DNA of 64,000 nucleotides from Paenibacillus cymbidii (lineage in GTDB: Bacteria; Bacillota; Bacilli; Paenibacillales; NBRC-103111): the NCBI RefSeq assembly GCF_004764705.1, contig NZ_SHLX01000001.1, forward strand, positions 620,001 through 684,000. Direction: 5' to 3'. The first letter of the stretch is position 1; every line of letters begins with the position of its first letter. A program made the translations under genes and the position numbers. Positions 51,336-59,790 of this stretch are shown one piece after another. The notes under the pieces were generated by a model, which saw only the letters and a program-made list of their open reading frames with translations, did no database searches and was not told the origin of the DNA.

Positions 51336-53230
51336 GTCAGGCAGGCAACAAGCAAGGTGCGCCCAGGCCGCAAGGCGGACCGCCTCCGGGGATGCAGTTC
51401 GGCCGCGGACCGATGGGTATGATGCCGACGCAGAAAGCCAAGGACGCCAAAGGCGCTATGAAACGCCTGCTCGGCTACTTGCGCCAATTCAAAGGTTCGC
51501 TGCTCGTCATTCTGATTACCGCAATCATCGGCACCGTGTTCAACATCGTCAGCCCGAAAATTATGGGCCATATTACGACGCATCTGTTCAAGGCGGCGAT
51601 GGAGCGGATTAACGGCGTTGCCGGCGCATCGATCGATTTTGACTATATCGGCCGCATTATGCTCATTCTGATCGGTTTGTATCTGGTCGGCGCGTTGTTT
51701 ACGTTCATTCAGCAGTATATTGTCGCCGGCGTCGCCCAGCGCGTCGTGTACTTGCTGCGCAAGGAAGTGCAGGAGAAGCTGAACCGGCTGCCGCTGCGAT
51801 ATTTCGATTCGCGCACCCACGGGGAGATTTTGAGCCGCGCCACCAACGACGTCGACAACATCGGCACGAGCATGCAGCAGGTGCTGTCGCAGTTCATTTC
51901 GTCCGTGGTGCTGCTTATCGGCATTGTCGTCATGATGCTGACGATCAGCCCTTGGCTGACACTGATTACGATCGTTACGCTGCCGCTCAGCATTCTCGTG
52001 ACGAAGAACATCGCCGGCAAATCGCAAAAATATTTCGGCGCCCAGCAAAAAACGCTCGGAGAACTGAACGGTCACGTCGAAGAAATGTACGGCGGCCATA
52101 CGATCGTCAAAGCGTTCGGGCATGAAAAGAAATCGCTGGAGAAATTTCATGGCATTAATGAAAAGTTATTCGATTCCGCCTGGCGGGCGCAGTTCGTTTC
52201 CGGCATCATCATGCCCTTGATGATGTTCGTCGGCAACATCGGTTATGTGCTGGTCAGCGTCGTTGGCGGCATTATGGTCACGCGCAATGTGATTACGATC
52301 GGCGACGTACAGGCGTTTATCCAGTATTCGCAGCAATTTACGATGCCGATCACCCAGGTGGCGCAGATCGCCAACCTGATCCAATCGGCGCTCGCTTCGT
52401 CGGAACGCGTGTTCGAGCTGCTTGACGAACCGGAAGAAGTGCCGGAGCATGCGGCACCGGTTGCCCTCGCCGCGCCGAAAGGCAACGTCGCCTTTCACAA
52501 CATCAGCTTCGGCTACAAGGAAGAGACGCCGATTATCGAGCATATGTCGATCGACGTGAAGCCGGGCCAGACCGTCGCCATCGTCGGCCCGACCGGCGCC
52601 GGGAAAACGACGCTCGTCAACCTGCTGATGCGTTTCTACGATATCGGCGAAGGCCGGATTACGATCGACGGCGTCGATATCCGCGACATGAAGCGCGGCA
52701 AGCTGCGCAGCTTGTTCGGCATGGTGCTGCAGGATACGTGGCTGTTCAACGGAACGATCCGCGATAACATCGCATACGGCCGCGACGGCGCTACCGAGGA
52801 TGAAATCGTTCAGGCGGCCAAGGCGGCGTATGCGGACCATTTCATCCGCACGTTGCCAGACGGCTACAACACCGTGCTGAACGAAGAGGCGTCGAACATT
52901 TCGCAAGGGCAGAAGCAGCTGCTGACGATCGCGCGGGCGATCCTCGCCGATCCGGCGATCCTGATTCTCGACGAAGCGACGAGCAGCGTCGATACGCGGA
53001 CCGAGCTGCATATTCAGCAGGCGATGGTCAACCTGATGCAGGGCCGCACAAGCTTCGTTATCGCGCACCGGCTGTCGACGATCAAAGGCGCCGACCTGAT
53101 CCTCGTCATGAACCATGGCCGCGTGATCGAACAAGGCAACCATCAGGAGCTGATCGCGATGAACGGCTTCTACACCGACTTGTACAACAGCCAGTTCAGC
53201 GGCGGCAAGCCGCTGACGAGTGCGGGGTAA
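51332..53230 (+). CDS. Heterodimeric ABC exporter subunit with catalytic ATP site
   Basis: The 632-residue partner (YfiC-like) starts with a Gly/Pro/Met-rich cytosolic tail (about 5-40), then six membrane segments and an ATPase domain. Walker A is GPTGAGKTT (about 419-427), Walker B ILILDEATSSVD with the catalytic Glu, and the signature ISQGQKQ differs from LSGGQ. It thus provides the active Walker motifs while the partner gives the canonical signature. GGAGGAGAGCG precedes the ATG. It probably exports drugs or lipids. Confidence 0.94.
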   Translation: MSQAGNKQGAPRPQGGPPPGMQFGRGPMGMMPTQKAKDAKGAMKRLLGYLRQFKGSLLVILITAIIGTVFNIVSPKIMGHITTHLFKAAMERINGVAGASIDFDYIGRIMLILIGLYLVGALFTFIQQYIVAGVAQRVVYLLRKEVQEKLNRLPLRYFDSRTHGEILSRATNDVDNIGTSMQQVLSQFISSVVLLIGIVVMMLTISPWLTLITIVTLPLSILVTKNIAGKSQKYFGAQQKTLGELNGHVEEMYGGHTIVKAFGHEKKSLEKFHGINEKLFDSAWRAQFVSGIIMPLMMFVGNIGYVLVSVVGGIMVTRNVITIGDVQAFIQYSQQFTMPITQVAQIANLIQSALASSERVFELLDEPEEVPEHAAPVALAAPKGNVAFHNISFGYKEETPIIEHMSIDVKPGQTVAIVGPTGAGKTTLVNLLMRFYDIGEGRITIDGVDIRDMKRGKLRSLFGMVLQDTWLFNGTIRDNIAYGRDGATEDEIVQAAKAAYADHFIRTLPDGYNTVLNEEASNISQGQKQLLTIARAILADPAILILDEATSSVDTRTELHIQQAMVNLMQGRTSFVIAHRLSTIKGADLILVMNHGRVIEQGNHQELIAMNGFYTDLYNSQFSGGKPLTSAG

Positions 53231-53282
53231 TCCTCGACATAGAAGGCAATTCAGACAGACATGAGTCGCATTTGAAAGCTTC

Positions 53283-53317
53283 GGACAGTTCCCTTTTTGG
53301 GGGACTGTCCGTTTTTA
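53283..53317 (+). terminator. Intrinsic terminator after the ABC exporter
   Basis: GGACAGTTCCC pairs with GGGGACTGTCC (53283-53310) followed by GTTTTTATT. Confidence 0.85.
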
Positions 53318-53444
53318 TTGGAATGAGATAGTTTAAAATATGGAAAATATGCTAAAATGTAATGAGTTTTATCGTGCAATCGATCGGCGATGAGAATCGG
53401 GGGCGGATGTTGTCAGATTAACGTGGAACAAGAAAGGGGGAGTG

Positions 53445-53629
53445 CCAAATAGGCAATTTTTTATGGCCTATTTGGTCAAAAATGGGTAGTGGCCACGAAA
53501 TTGCCAATGATTTCACTGGCTATTCTTATCAATTTGGTCTGATTGGGGTCGTTCGGCCCAAATAACCAGCGTTTCCACTGGCTATTTTCGATGAGACGAC
53601 CGAAATGAAGCAAATAAGCCATTTTTAAT
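53445..53629. repeat. Four-hairpin intergenic repeat, family A, copy 3 (left part)
   Basis: The first hairpin is a perfect CCAAATAGGC (53445-53454) with GCCTATTTGG (53466-53475). The second (53498-53524) and third (53560-53585) follow the same order as in copies 1 and 2. The fourth, AATAAGCCATTTTTAAT, is cut at 53629 by the IS66 element and resumes at 55284 with GGACTATTT. Linker TTTTCGATGAGACGACCG matches copy 1. Confidence 0.85.
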
Positions 53630-55275
53630 GTTACTACTTAGGTGGGGAGATTGGAGCTGGCCTCAAAAAAGGAGAGCAGAGAGGTAAGAAGGGGGGGGCT
53701 CGAAAAGTGCGGGAGCCTTTGTCTACGGTCCCGCCCGTTTTGGTCAACTAAAAATGGCTGTGCCACCCAAAGCGGACTTCAGGGAGGCCAATACCGGACG
53801 ACCTTGTTTCATCAGCGTGGAGATGACGCTGCGCGTACGAGCAAACTGGTCCGCGCCTTTCTCTGTACGAAAGGTTCCCGACACTTTCATCTTCACCTTC
53901 ACCATGCGAAGATCCCGTTCCGCCTGATTGTTGTCAAACGGCGCTTCGGCATCCCAAAGAAACCGGAGGACCGACTCTTGATGGAGCAAGAACCGTTCAC
54001 CCAGATTCGCGGCTTTGCTTTTGCTTTTCCTGCCTTGGGGGCCCGTCTTCTCGCGGACCACATCCTGCTCCCATTCGGTCTTCCCGTGGGCGAGAATGGC
54101 CGCATATTGGTCCCGAATGGCGGCGATGTGCTCCTCCGGTAGCGGCACGCCGTCGAGCCGCGCTGCCTTGACCGACTCCCAGCTCTCCAGCAGGAGTGTC
54201 TTCATTTGGGCCGCCCACCGATGGCCGTCGTACTCGACAATGCCTTGGCATTCGCGCACCAAGTGCGCGTTGCATAGGATGTGCCAAAACAGATAGCACG
54301 TTTTAAAGTAAGAGGTCAGACAGTCATGAACGACTTTCCCGAGATAGGTAGGAAGCACCTTCAGCGAGTCTGTTCCCTTGCTTCCGCGGCTGGCGTCAAC
54401 GCCAAGCAGCGTCCACGCTGCATTGGAGACCACGTGCAACCACTGCTTCTTGCCCTCTACTTGGACACCGGTCTCATCGACGTGAACCACCGGACTGCGC
54501 AACAGTTGCTCCCGAATGGTTTCTTCCGCCGGCTCAAGTGCGTCGGACATGTCGCGGAGATGGGCGAGCAAGGTCGCTTCACTCGGCCGAAGTCCGGTCA
54601 GATCGGCAAACAATTGGGCGATGCGCTCCAGCGGCAGCATCTGATAGGTGCTGAAATAGTTAGTCAACGCGACAAACCCGTCCCCATACTGCGTCGGCGC
54701 ACTCACGCGGCTTGGGAACGCAGCTTGCTGGATGTTCCCACAACAGGGACAACAGACTTGGAAGACGCGATGTTCGGTCGTCACCACCCGCGGCGGCGGG
54801 AAGTCCACGACTTGCCGCCTCTCGTACTGCTCTCCTTGGACCTCCTCGAGCGGGTGGAAACAACGCGTACAAACGGTGGGATGGTGCGTCACGACTTCAT
54901 CGGGGCGATCGGTGAAGAGAAGCGTATGACCGGAATGTCCGTCGGGCGCTCCCTTCTTACCGCCGGGTTTTCTCAGGTTCGTCGGTTTCCGAAACCCGTC
55001 GCTGGATGGCGGCTTACTGCTATTCTGGCTGTTTTGTCCCAACTGACGCTCGAGGTCCCGAACGCGCGTCTCCAGCTTCTCGATATGGGCAAGGAGCATC
55101 TGGATGAAACCTTCGATTTCAGGGTCACCTTTGCTGATCGTTTTCACTTGTTCCGGGGTTACCTTCATCGGGGCTTCATCTCCTTTATTGAAGATTCTGT
55201 ATGTCACTTATTCTTCAACGCGGAGCATTTCCCTTTCGTTCCCTTGGAAAAACTTTACCCCACCTAAGTAGTAAC
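53630..55275 (-). mobile_element. Complete IS66-family insertion sequence
   Basis: The 1646-bp element has perfect 18-bp terminal inverted repeats: GTTACTACTTAGGTGGGG (53630-53647) and its complement (55258-55275). It is flanked by a perfect 8-bp target duplication TTTTTAAT (53622-53629 and 55276-55283), the size typical of IS66. It carries one intact transposase gene and lacks tnpA/tnpB, like the ISBst12 subgroup. Perfect ends and duplication indicate a recent insertion. Confidence 0.93.
53744..55168 (-). CDS. IS66 family transposase (TnpC-type)
   Basis: The 474-residue transposase has an N-terminal leucine-zipper-like helix with LETRVRDLERQLGQNSQNSS, a Cys-rich zinc-binding part (CTRCFHPLEE... 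VCCPCCG), and the DDE catalytic core with Asp in VVHVDETGVQVEG and Glu in DNNQAERDLRMVK. AAAGGAGATG precedes the ATG at 55168; an in-frame GTG at 55207 lacks a site. The frame is uninterrupted, so the element may be active. Confidence 0.95.
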   Translation of the reverse strand: MKVTPEQVKTISKGDPEIEGFIQMLLAHIEKLETRVRDLERQLGQNSQNSSKPPSSDGFRKPTNLRKPGGKKGAPDGHSGHTLLFTDRPDEVVTHHPTVCTRCFHPLEEVQGEQYERRQVVDFPPPRVVTTEHRVFQVCCPCCGNIQQAAFPSRVSAPTQYGDGFVALTNYFSTYQMLPLERIAQLFADLTGLRPSEATLLAHLRDMSDALEPAEETIREQLLRSPVVHVDETGVQVEGKKQWLHVVSNAAWTLLGVDASRGSKGTDSLKVLPTYLGKVVHDCLTSYFKTCYLFWHILCNAHLVRECQGIVEYDGHRWAAQMKTLLLESWESVKAARLDGVPLPEEHIAAIRDQYAAILAHGKTEWEQDVVREKTGPQGRKSKSKAANLGERFLLHQESVLRFLWDAEAPFDNNQAERDLRMVKVKMKVSGTFRTEKGADQFARTRSVISTLMKQGRPVLASLKSALGGTAIFS

Positions 55276-55283
55276 TTTTTAAT

Positions 55284-55612
55284 GGACTATTTCTCTCCTG
55301 GTCGAACGATCGGGTACGGTGGACGCTTAGGAGATACAACTGTTAGCTCAAAATGTCAGGGAACGTTGCCGCTTAAGTTAAGTCCGCTTACATAGCAACC
55401 AGTATGTCGGGTAGCTGGGGTCCAACTTAACAACAATTCGGGTCGTCGCAGTCGTTGGAGTATTCTAGCGGATCAAGAATATGAGAGTTTAACCAACTAT
55501 TACCGTATTTTCAGCGGACCGGCTGGCATCCACCTTTGATCTGCCCTAGATATTTTGAGGAAGCGGTGTCAGGCAGACAATCCTGCGAGGCTAAGTGAAG
55601 AGCCATCGGTAG
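55284..55612. other. Unassigned intergenic DNA after the IS element
   Basis: The first ten bases are the remaining half of the split hairpin repeat. The rest has no recognisable gene, terminator or repeat and marks the change to more AT-rich DNA. Confidence 0.5.
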
Positions 55613-55798
55613 CTAAAGCTGTAGGCGCTCATGTCTTTCTTGACTTTCTTGAATTGCTGTAACTTGAACGATAACTTTATGTACATCTATAGCAAGAGCA
55701 TCCATCTTTGCATCTGTTTCATCGATTCTAGTGCGGACAGCAGAAGATATCTGATTAAGTTCTCTGAGTTGTTCAAGAATTAAATCTAGTTTAGCCAA
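55613..55798 (-). CDS. Small coiled-coil protein, unknown function
   Basis: The 61-residue product (MAKLDLILEQLRELNQISSA start) is a predicted amphipathic coiled coil with regular Leu/Ile/Val spacing and ends QERHERLQL. Similar short coiled-coil proteins are common in Bacillales and are often longer, so this may be truncated. The start is TTG at 55798 with AGGTGGTG upstream. It is divergent from the PH-like membrane protein gene. No function is claimed. Confidence 0.5.
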   Translation of the reverse strand: MAKLDLILEQLRELNQISSAVRTRIDETDAKMDALAIDVHKVIVQVTAIQESQERHERLQL

Positions 55799-55828
55799 GC
55801 CGGTTCACCACCTGAAAGAAGAAACGTC

Positions 55829-56344
55829 TTGATTATATCAAAGGGACGATGGGAGAGGAATAAAGGTTATATTGATGGGGAGCAACCCAGGATGGTTTTT
55901 AAAGAACATATCGTAACCAGAATAATGATAGTGGGATTTGTTGTGCTTATTTATTACATGATCACAGGCAGTGCCAATCTTTTGGAGAGTCCGTTTTATT
56001 CATTCTTACTTATAGTTGTGATTGCAGCACGAAGTGGAATGTACTATAAAATTGAAGACGGATTCCTTATTAGATATGTTTTATTTGTTCCGATGGGCAA
56101 GAAAATTGAGGTAAGCAGGATAAGACATATTGTCAAGATCTCCAAAAGGAAAGCGGGTCATCTAAAGATTCATATCGGAAAATCCCCAAAAGAAGATGAA
56201 TATCAATTGTTTATGTATAGCAATGAATCGATAAAAATAAGCAGTACCTATTCAAATAAAGACAGACAAACAATTGAAAATTATATTATCAAGCAATACA
56301 AGGTTAAATGGTCGGAAGAAGAGCAAGTAAAATACTTTTCTTAG
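55829..56344 (+). CDS. Membrane-anchored PH-like domain protein
   Basis: The protein of up to 171 residues has two close hydrophobic segments (about 29-46 and 56-68) followed by a beta-rich domain (about 70-165; YYKIEDGFLIRYVLFVPMGKKI, VSRIRHIVKI) like bacterial PH domains of small membrane proteins. Start is uncertain: TTG at 55829 or ATG at 55892, which has GGGGAG nine bases upstream and gives 150 residues. AT-rich. Function unknown. Confidence 0.6.
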   Translation: MIISKGRWERNKGYIDGEQPRMVFKEHIVTRIMIVGFVVLIYYMITGSANLLESPFYSFLLIVVIAARSGMYYKIEDGFLIRYVLFVPMGKKIEVSRIRHIVKISKRKAGHLKIHIGKSPKEDEYQLFMYSNESIKISSTYSNKDRQTIENYIIKQYKVKWSEEEQVKYFS

Positions 56345-56373
56345 CCAACTTGAACAAGATGCTGACAAACCAA

Positions 56374-56405
56374 AACCAAGGCCCCTTGATGCAGGGTCCT
56401 TGGTT
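56374..56405. terminator. Hairpin between converging genes
   Basis: AACCAAGG (56374-56381) pairs with CCTTGGTT (56398-56405), between the PH-like gene and the GyrI-like gene on the other strand. T-runs are weak. Confidence 0.55.
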
Positions 56406-56417
56406 CGTTCTTATTGC

Positions 56418-56894
56418 TTATTTTTTAACCACCGGCACCCAAAACTCGCCGTAGAAAGTGCCGTCGCCGTTATCTTTGCGATAAGTCGCATTCGGACCGC
56501 CGATGTAAGCATAGTCGGTGATTTGGGACAAGACTTCGCCAAAAGCGCGGTAAGTCAGTTGATCGAACAAAGTTTCCTTATCGCCATTTCCTGCGACCAC
56601 GATGTACTCGCTCTCCGGAAACTCGATGATGCGCGTTGCGTCACCTACGGATTTACTGGCTTCTACCGCGAAATAATTCCACGGTTTGCCTTGATAAACC
56701 TCGTTGACTGACCATTCGCGATCGTCTTTTGCGGCGCCTTTAAGCTTATCGAAACGCCCGTCAGCCTTGAGTCCGCCCCAAAACTCGGCTTTTTCCTTTT
56801 GCATAGCCGGCATGTCCTGGAAATTCGACCGGATCGAAAAACCGTAAGCGGTCAAAGTGAATGATTTTTTGTGTTCAAGTGTGTATTCTGCCAT
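56418..56894 (-). CDS. GyrI-like/effector-binding domain protein (1)
   Basis: The 158-residue protein resembles stand-alone GyrI-like (AraC effector-binding) domains, which bind small hydrophobic molecules. Recognisable stretches are MAEYTLEHKKSFTLTAYGFSIRS, YFAVEASKSV, EYIVVAGNGDKE and the end NGDGTFYGEFWVPVVKK. AAAGGAGC precedes the ATG. It is a paralogue of the next gene upstream, 22 bases away, with which it forms an operon. Confidence 0.75.
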   Translation of the reverse strand: MAEYTLEHKKSFTLTAYGFSIRSNFQDMPAMQKEKAEFWGGLKADGRFDKLKGAAKDDREWSVNEVYQGKPWNYFAVEASKSVGDATRIIEFPESEYIVVAGNGDKETLFDQLTYRAFGEVLSQITDYAYIGGPNATYRKDNGDGTFYGEFWVPVVKK

Positions 56895-56916
56895 GCGGAT
56901 GCTCCTTTTATCCAGG

Positions 56917-57396
56917 TTAGGCTTCGATTTTCTTGGCGCGAAGCCACATTTCGCCGTAAAATTCGCCGTTTTCAGCTGCTTTGACGAATGTGGAGTTGCC
57001 CGGACCAACGTATTTGTAGTCTGTGATTTCTTGCATCATCCCGCCAAAAAATTTGCCTGTGATTTCGTCAGCAAGACGGTTTTTGTCAGCGCCCGTGCCT
57101 GGCACGACGATATAGTCGCCAGCGAGGAAATCGAGAACGACCGCGCCTTCCACGTCGAACTCGCCCATCACGCCGAAACCGCGCCAAGCTTTTCCGTTGA
57201 TGACGTAGTTAATTTGATATTCTTGCCCGTCGGCGAGCGCGAGAAGTTCGGCAAGCTTGCCGTTTTCCGTGATTTCCGCTTTTTTCGCTGCCGTTTTTGC
57301 CGCATTGCCTGCCCAGTCGTTGAAGTCTTCAAATGAAACACCAAAAGCAGTCATTTTGTAGTTTTCCGAGATTGTTTGGATGGAGTAGGTAGCCAT
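56917..57396 (-). CDS. GyrI-like/effector-binding domain protein (2)
   Basis: The 159-residue paralogue of the downstream protein shares the pattern FEDFNDW, GVMGEFDVEGAVV, GDYIVVPGTGADK, QEITDYKYVGPGN and the end GEFYGEMWLRAKK. AAAGGAGAG precedes the ATG at 57396. It is divergent from the HTH-WYL regulator gene, a common arrangement for this family, and is probably repressed or activated by it. Confidence 0.75.
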   Translation of the reverse strand: MATYSIQTISENYKMTAFGVSFEDFNDWAGNAAKTAAKKAEITENGKLAELLALADGQEYQINYVINGKAWRGFGVMGEFDVEGAVVLDFLAGDYIVVPGTGADKNRLADEITGKFFGGMMQEITDYKYVGPGNSTFVKAAENGEFYGEMWLRAKKIEA

Positions 57397-57422
57397 TTTA
57401 TTCTCTCCTTTGCGGATTTGTT

Positions 57423-57467
57423 TTGACAAGCTTGATTCTATTTGCCTAATGTATCAAAAAATGATAC
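57423..57467 (+). promoter_or_regulatory. Promoter and palindromic operator of the HTH-WYL gene
   Basis: TTGACA (57423-57428), 18-base spacer, TAATGT (57447-57452). Overlapping the -10 is the perfect palindrome GTATCA-AAAAA-TGATAC (57451-57467), a likely site for autoregulation and control of the divergent GyrI-like genes. Confidence 0.65.
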
Positions 57468-57477
57468 TAATAAAATT

Positions 57478-58470
57478 ATGAAGAAAACAGAACGAGTAAA
57501 CCTGATCATGCGCTATATCAACAACCGCGCACATTTTACGATTGCCGAGATTCAGCGGGAGTTCAAGATTTCCCGCGCGACGGCGATCCGCGACATTAAC
57601 GAGATTCAGGCGATGGGTTTTCCGCTGACGACCGAGCTTGGGCGCGGTGGCGGCTACTTTGTCCTGCAAAATCAGTATCTGCCCGCCACCCGCTTCACGC
57701 CGGATGAGCTGAAGGCGATTTTCATCAGTTTTATCGCCTCGAAAAATTCGCAGCTGCCCTATCTGCAAAATCGCCGCTCAATCACTGAAAAGCTGATCGG
57801 AATCGCTTCTCAGGTCCAGCAAGACGAGCTGATCGAGCTGAATCATATCTTGCTTTTCGAAAATACGAATCCTGCCAATCCGACTCTATTGGAGCTCGAC
57901 GATGCGGCGCCGGCGGAGCTGAACCAGCTCATTTCGCTTGCTGTGCGGAATAAGCATTTGCGCGTGACTTATGAGCGAAGTCCTGGCTGGCCGCAGTTGA
58001 TGGACGTTTTTTTACTGCATATTTTCAACTCGAACGCTCGGTGGCTGGTCGAAGTTTATGATTTTGACACGGATGAGTTTCGTTATTTGCCCGTTGAGAT
58101 GCTGCGGGATTCGACAATTTCCGAGACGAAGATGAAGTGGTCCGAGCAAGAGATTTTAAGCAAAAAACGGCTTGTCGCACGTGAGTCCAATCTTGTGGTG
58201 AAGCTTGATACGATTGGGATTCAGCGCTTTAAGCGCATGCACCCGCCAGGAATTATTTTGTCCTTGACCGGGATGTTTCAGTCGAGCGGGATGTTCAACA
58301 TTCAGCTGGATGTGACCGATGTCGAGGCGCTGGCGTATTATGCGGATTGGCTTTTGTTTTTGGGGAAAGGGGTCGAGTTTGAACGGATTCCTGATGAACT
58401 TCGCGTGATTTTGGAAGAGCGTTTGGCAAATTTAACCTTTCCGCTAACGGGGGACAGCAGGTTCAAGTAG
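57478..58470 (+). CDS. HTH-11/WYL domain transcriptional regulator (YafY/YobV-like)
   Basis: The 330-residue regulator has an N-terminal winged helix (about 1-65; FTIAEIQREFKISRATAIRDINEI, LTTELGRGGGYFVL) and a WYL-like ligand domain (about 150-230; ARWLVEVYDFDTDEFRYLPVE). Such proteins control divergent small genes in response to ligands. The ATG at 57478 lies close to the palindrome and has no strong ribosome site, so the transcript may be nearly leaderless or translated weakly. Confidence 0.85.
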   Translation: MKKTERVNLIMRYINNRAHFTIAEIQREFKISRATAIRDINEIQAMGFPLTTELGRGGGYFVLQNQYLPATRFTPDELKAIFISFIASKNSQLPYLQNRRSITEKLIGIASQVQQDELIELNHILLFENTNPANPTLLELDDAAPAELNQLISLAVRNKHLRVTYERSPGWPQLMDVFLLHIFNSNARWLVEVYDFDTDEFRYLPVEMLRDSTISETKMKWSEQEILSKKRLVARESNLVVKLDTIGIQRFKRMHPPGIILSLTGMFQSSGMFNIQLDVTDVEALAYYADWLLFLGKGVEFERIPDELRVILEERLANLTFPLTGDSRFK

Positions 58471-58497
58471 TCGCTGAGACGAAGAGGGGGACACAGA

Positions 58498-58962
58498 ATG
58501 AAGACGATCAAGGGTATGATGGACCATCTGATTTGGGCGGACGGGCGCATCATGGACGCGCTCGAGCAGAGCAAGACGAAGAACAAGGACCTACTGAAGC
58601 TGGTTCGGCACGTCGCGGTCGCAGAACGAGTCTGGCTGTCCCGATTGAAGGGCACGGGCAGCGCGCCATATTCGTTGTGGGAGGAAACGGAAGACCTGAC
58701 GGCGATCCGGACGATGTTCGCAGAAAACGCCAAGCAATATCGCGTCTATATCGACGGGCTTGAGGAATCCGGGTTGGACGAGATGATCGACTATGCGAAC
58801 CAAAGCGGGGTTCCGTTCCGAACGTCCATCCGGGACATCCTGTCGCAAGTCCTCTTGCATGGGCAATATCACCGGGGACAGATCAACCGGGCACTTCGGA
58901 TCGAATCGGCAGAGCCTGCCCAAGTCGATTACATCACGTTTGCGAGGTCCAACAGGGATTGA
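58498..58962 (+). CDS. DinB family protein
   Basis: The 154-residue four-helix-bundle protein begins MDHLIWADGRIMDAL and has the metal-site His residues H10 (MMDHLIW), H38 region (VRHVAVAERVWLSRL) and LHGQYHRGQINRAL near the end. DinB proteins are metal-dependent thiol transferase-like enzymes. AAGAGGGGGACA precedes the ATG. It follows the regulator gene by 27 bases and may be co-transcribed. Confidence 0.88.
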   Translation: MKTIKGMMDHLIWADGRIMDALEQSKTKNKDLLKLVRHVAVAERVWLSRLKGTGSAPYSLWEETEDLTAIRTMFAENAKQYRVYIDGLEESGLDEMIDYANQSGVPFRTSIRDILSQVLLHGQYHRGQINRALRIESAEPAQVDYITFARSNRD

Positions 58963-59065
58963 ACCGGTCAGATGCGAATCTATCGATATGAGCAGCAGCT
59001 TTGCGGTTGGCGGTCAGTTTTTCTCAACAGTGGATGGTGAAATTAATGGATGGGGAGGAAGCAAT

Positions 59066-59247
59066 ATGGAATCTTTTGCCGACTATTTAGCGCGTATTGC
59101 CATCCCGTTGCACCGTGAGTGATTGGAAGAAGTGTTGACTTAGGTGCCGAAGCAATTTCCGAATTTGGAAGCTGGCGTGGAATCAGCCGAAGTATACCGA
59201 TCACGCACGTTTATTATTGGTTTTAGCGCAGCCAAACATCCTTACGG
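59066..59247 (+). pseudogene. Decayed copy of the DUF1801 gene at 61417
   Basis: The sequence is clearly similar to the intact gene at 61417 over about 180 bases, but has TGA at 59120-59122 and TAG at 59141-59143, and two small deletions (5 bases near 59170 and 1 near 59205). After 59247 similarity is lost. A good ribosome site (TGGGGAGGAA) survives. It is a dead, truncated duplicate. Confidence 0.9.
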
Positions 59248-59381
59248 AGAATCATTAAAAAATTTTTTATTACTGATGTATACAGAAGTGAGGGCATATC
59301 CAATGAGTAACTACTAAAGAGAAGTTTTAACTATGTAATAATGCAATTGGCGAAAACCGTAAAGTACAAGGAGGCAAAGAA

Positions 59382-59663
59382 ATGATTTTTTTCGAGAAAA
59401 CAAATAAACTGTCCAATTACTTATTTGTAAATTTTATACTATTTTTCATTCTGTCTATCATCTTCTTTGCAAGCAGCCAGTTCACAGAGATTCTTTCGTA
59501 TAACTTCACCAATGATTTAAGGGGAACCGTCTGGATGATAATTTGTTTTATGATTTCGATTGCTTCGTTAATTACTGGAGGATCACTAAAGTATTTGATA
59601 AAAGAAGCCAATGATGAAATGAAATTGCTTGAAGATAGAATGAAAAGAGATAAGCTTTCGTAG
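59382..59663 (+). CDS. Small membrane protein, unknown function
   Basis: The 93-residue product has two hydrophobic segments (about 13-33 and 50-70) and a charged C-terminal helix (KYLIKEANDEMKLLEDRMKR). AAGGAGG precedes the ATG, supporting a real gene. AT-rich; no family recognised. Confidence 0.65.
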   Translation: MIFFEKTNKLSNYLFVNFILFFILSIIFFASSQFTEILSYNFTNDLRGTVWMIICFMISIASLITGGSLKYLIKEANDEMKLLEDRMKRDKLS

Positions 59664-59668
59664 TTATT

Positions 59669-59759
59669 GGAGATTTCAAAGAGGGCAATAACTTCGTCTA
59701 ACACCGTTTTCACGCAGATCCCGGATCTGCCCATGGCTTCTCGGGATAGCGAAATCTCC
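59669..59759. repeat. Inverted repeats between converging genes
   Basis: GGAGATTTC (59669-59677) and GAAATCTCC (59751-59759) are inverted copies; between them GCAGATC-CCG-GATCTGC (59714-59730) forms a hairpin. It lies between converging genes and may act in termination. Confidence 0.45.
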
Positions 59760-59790
59760 GAGATTAACAATAAGAAATAACGATGTTCAT

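Noticed and set aside
58793..59122. 109-codon frame spanning the DinB end and the pseudogene
   Set aside because: It joins an off-frame part of dinB with the broken DUF1801 copy; not a real gene.
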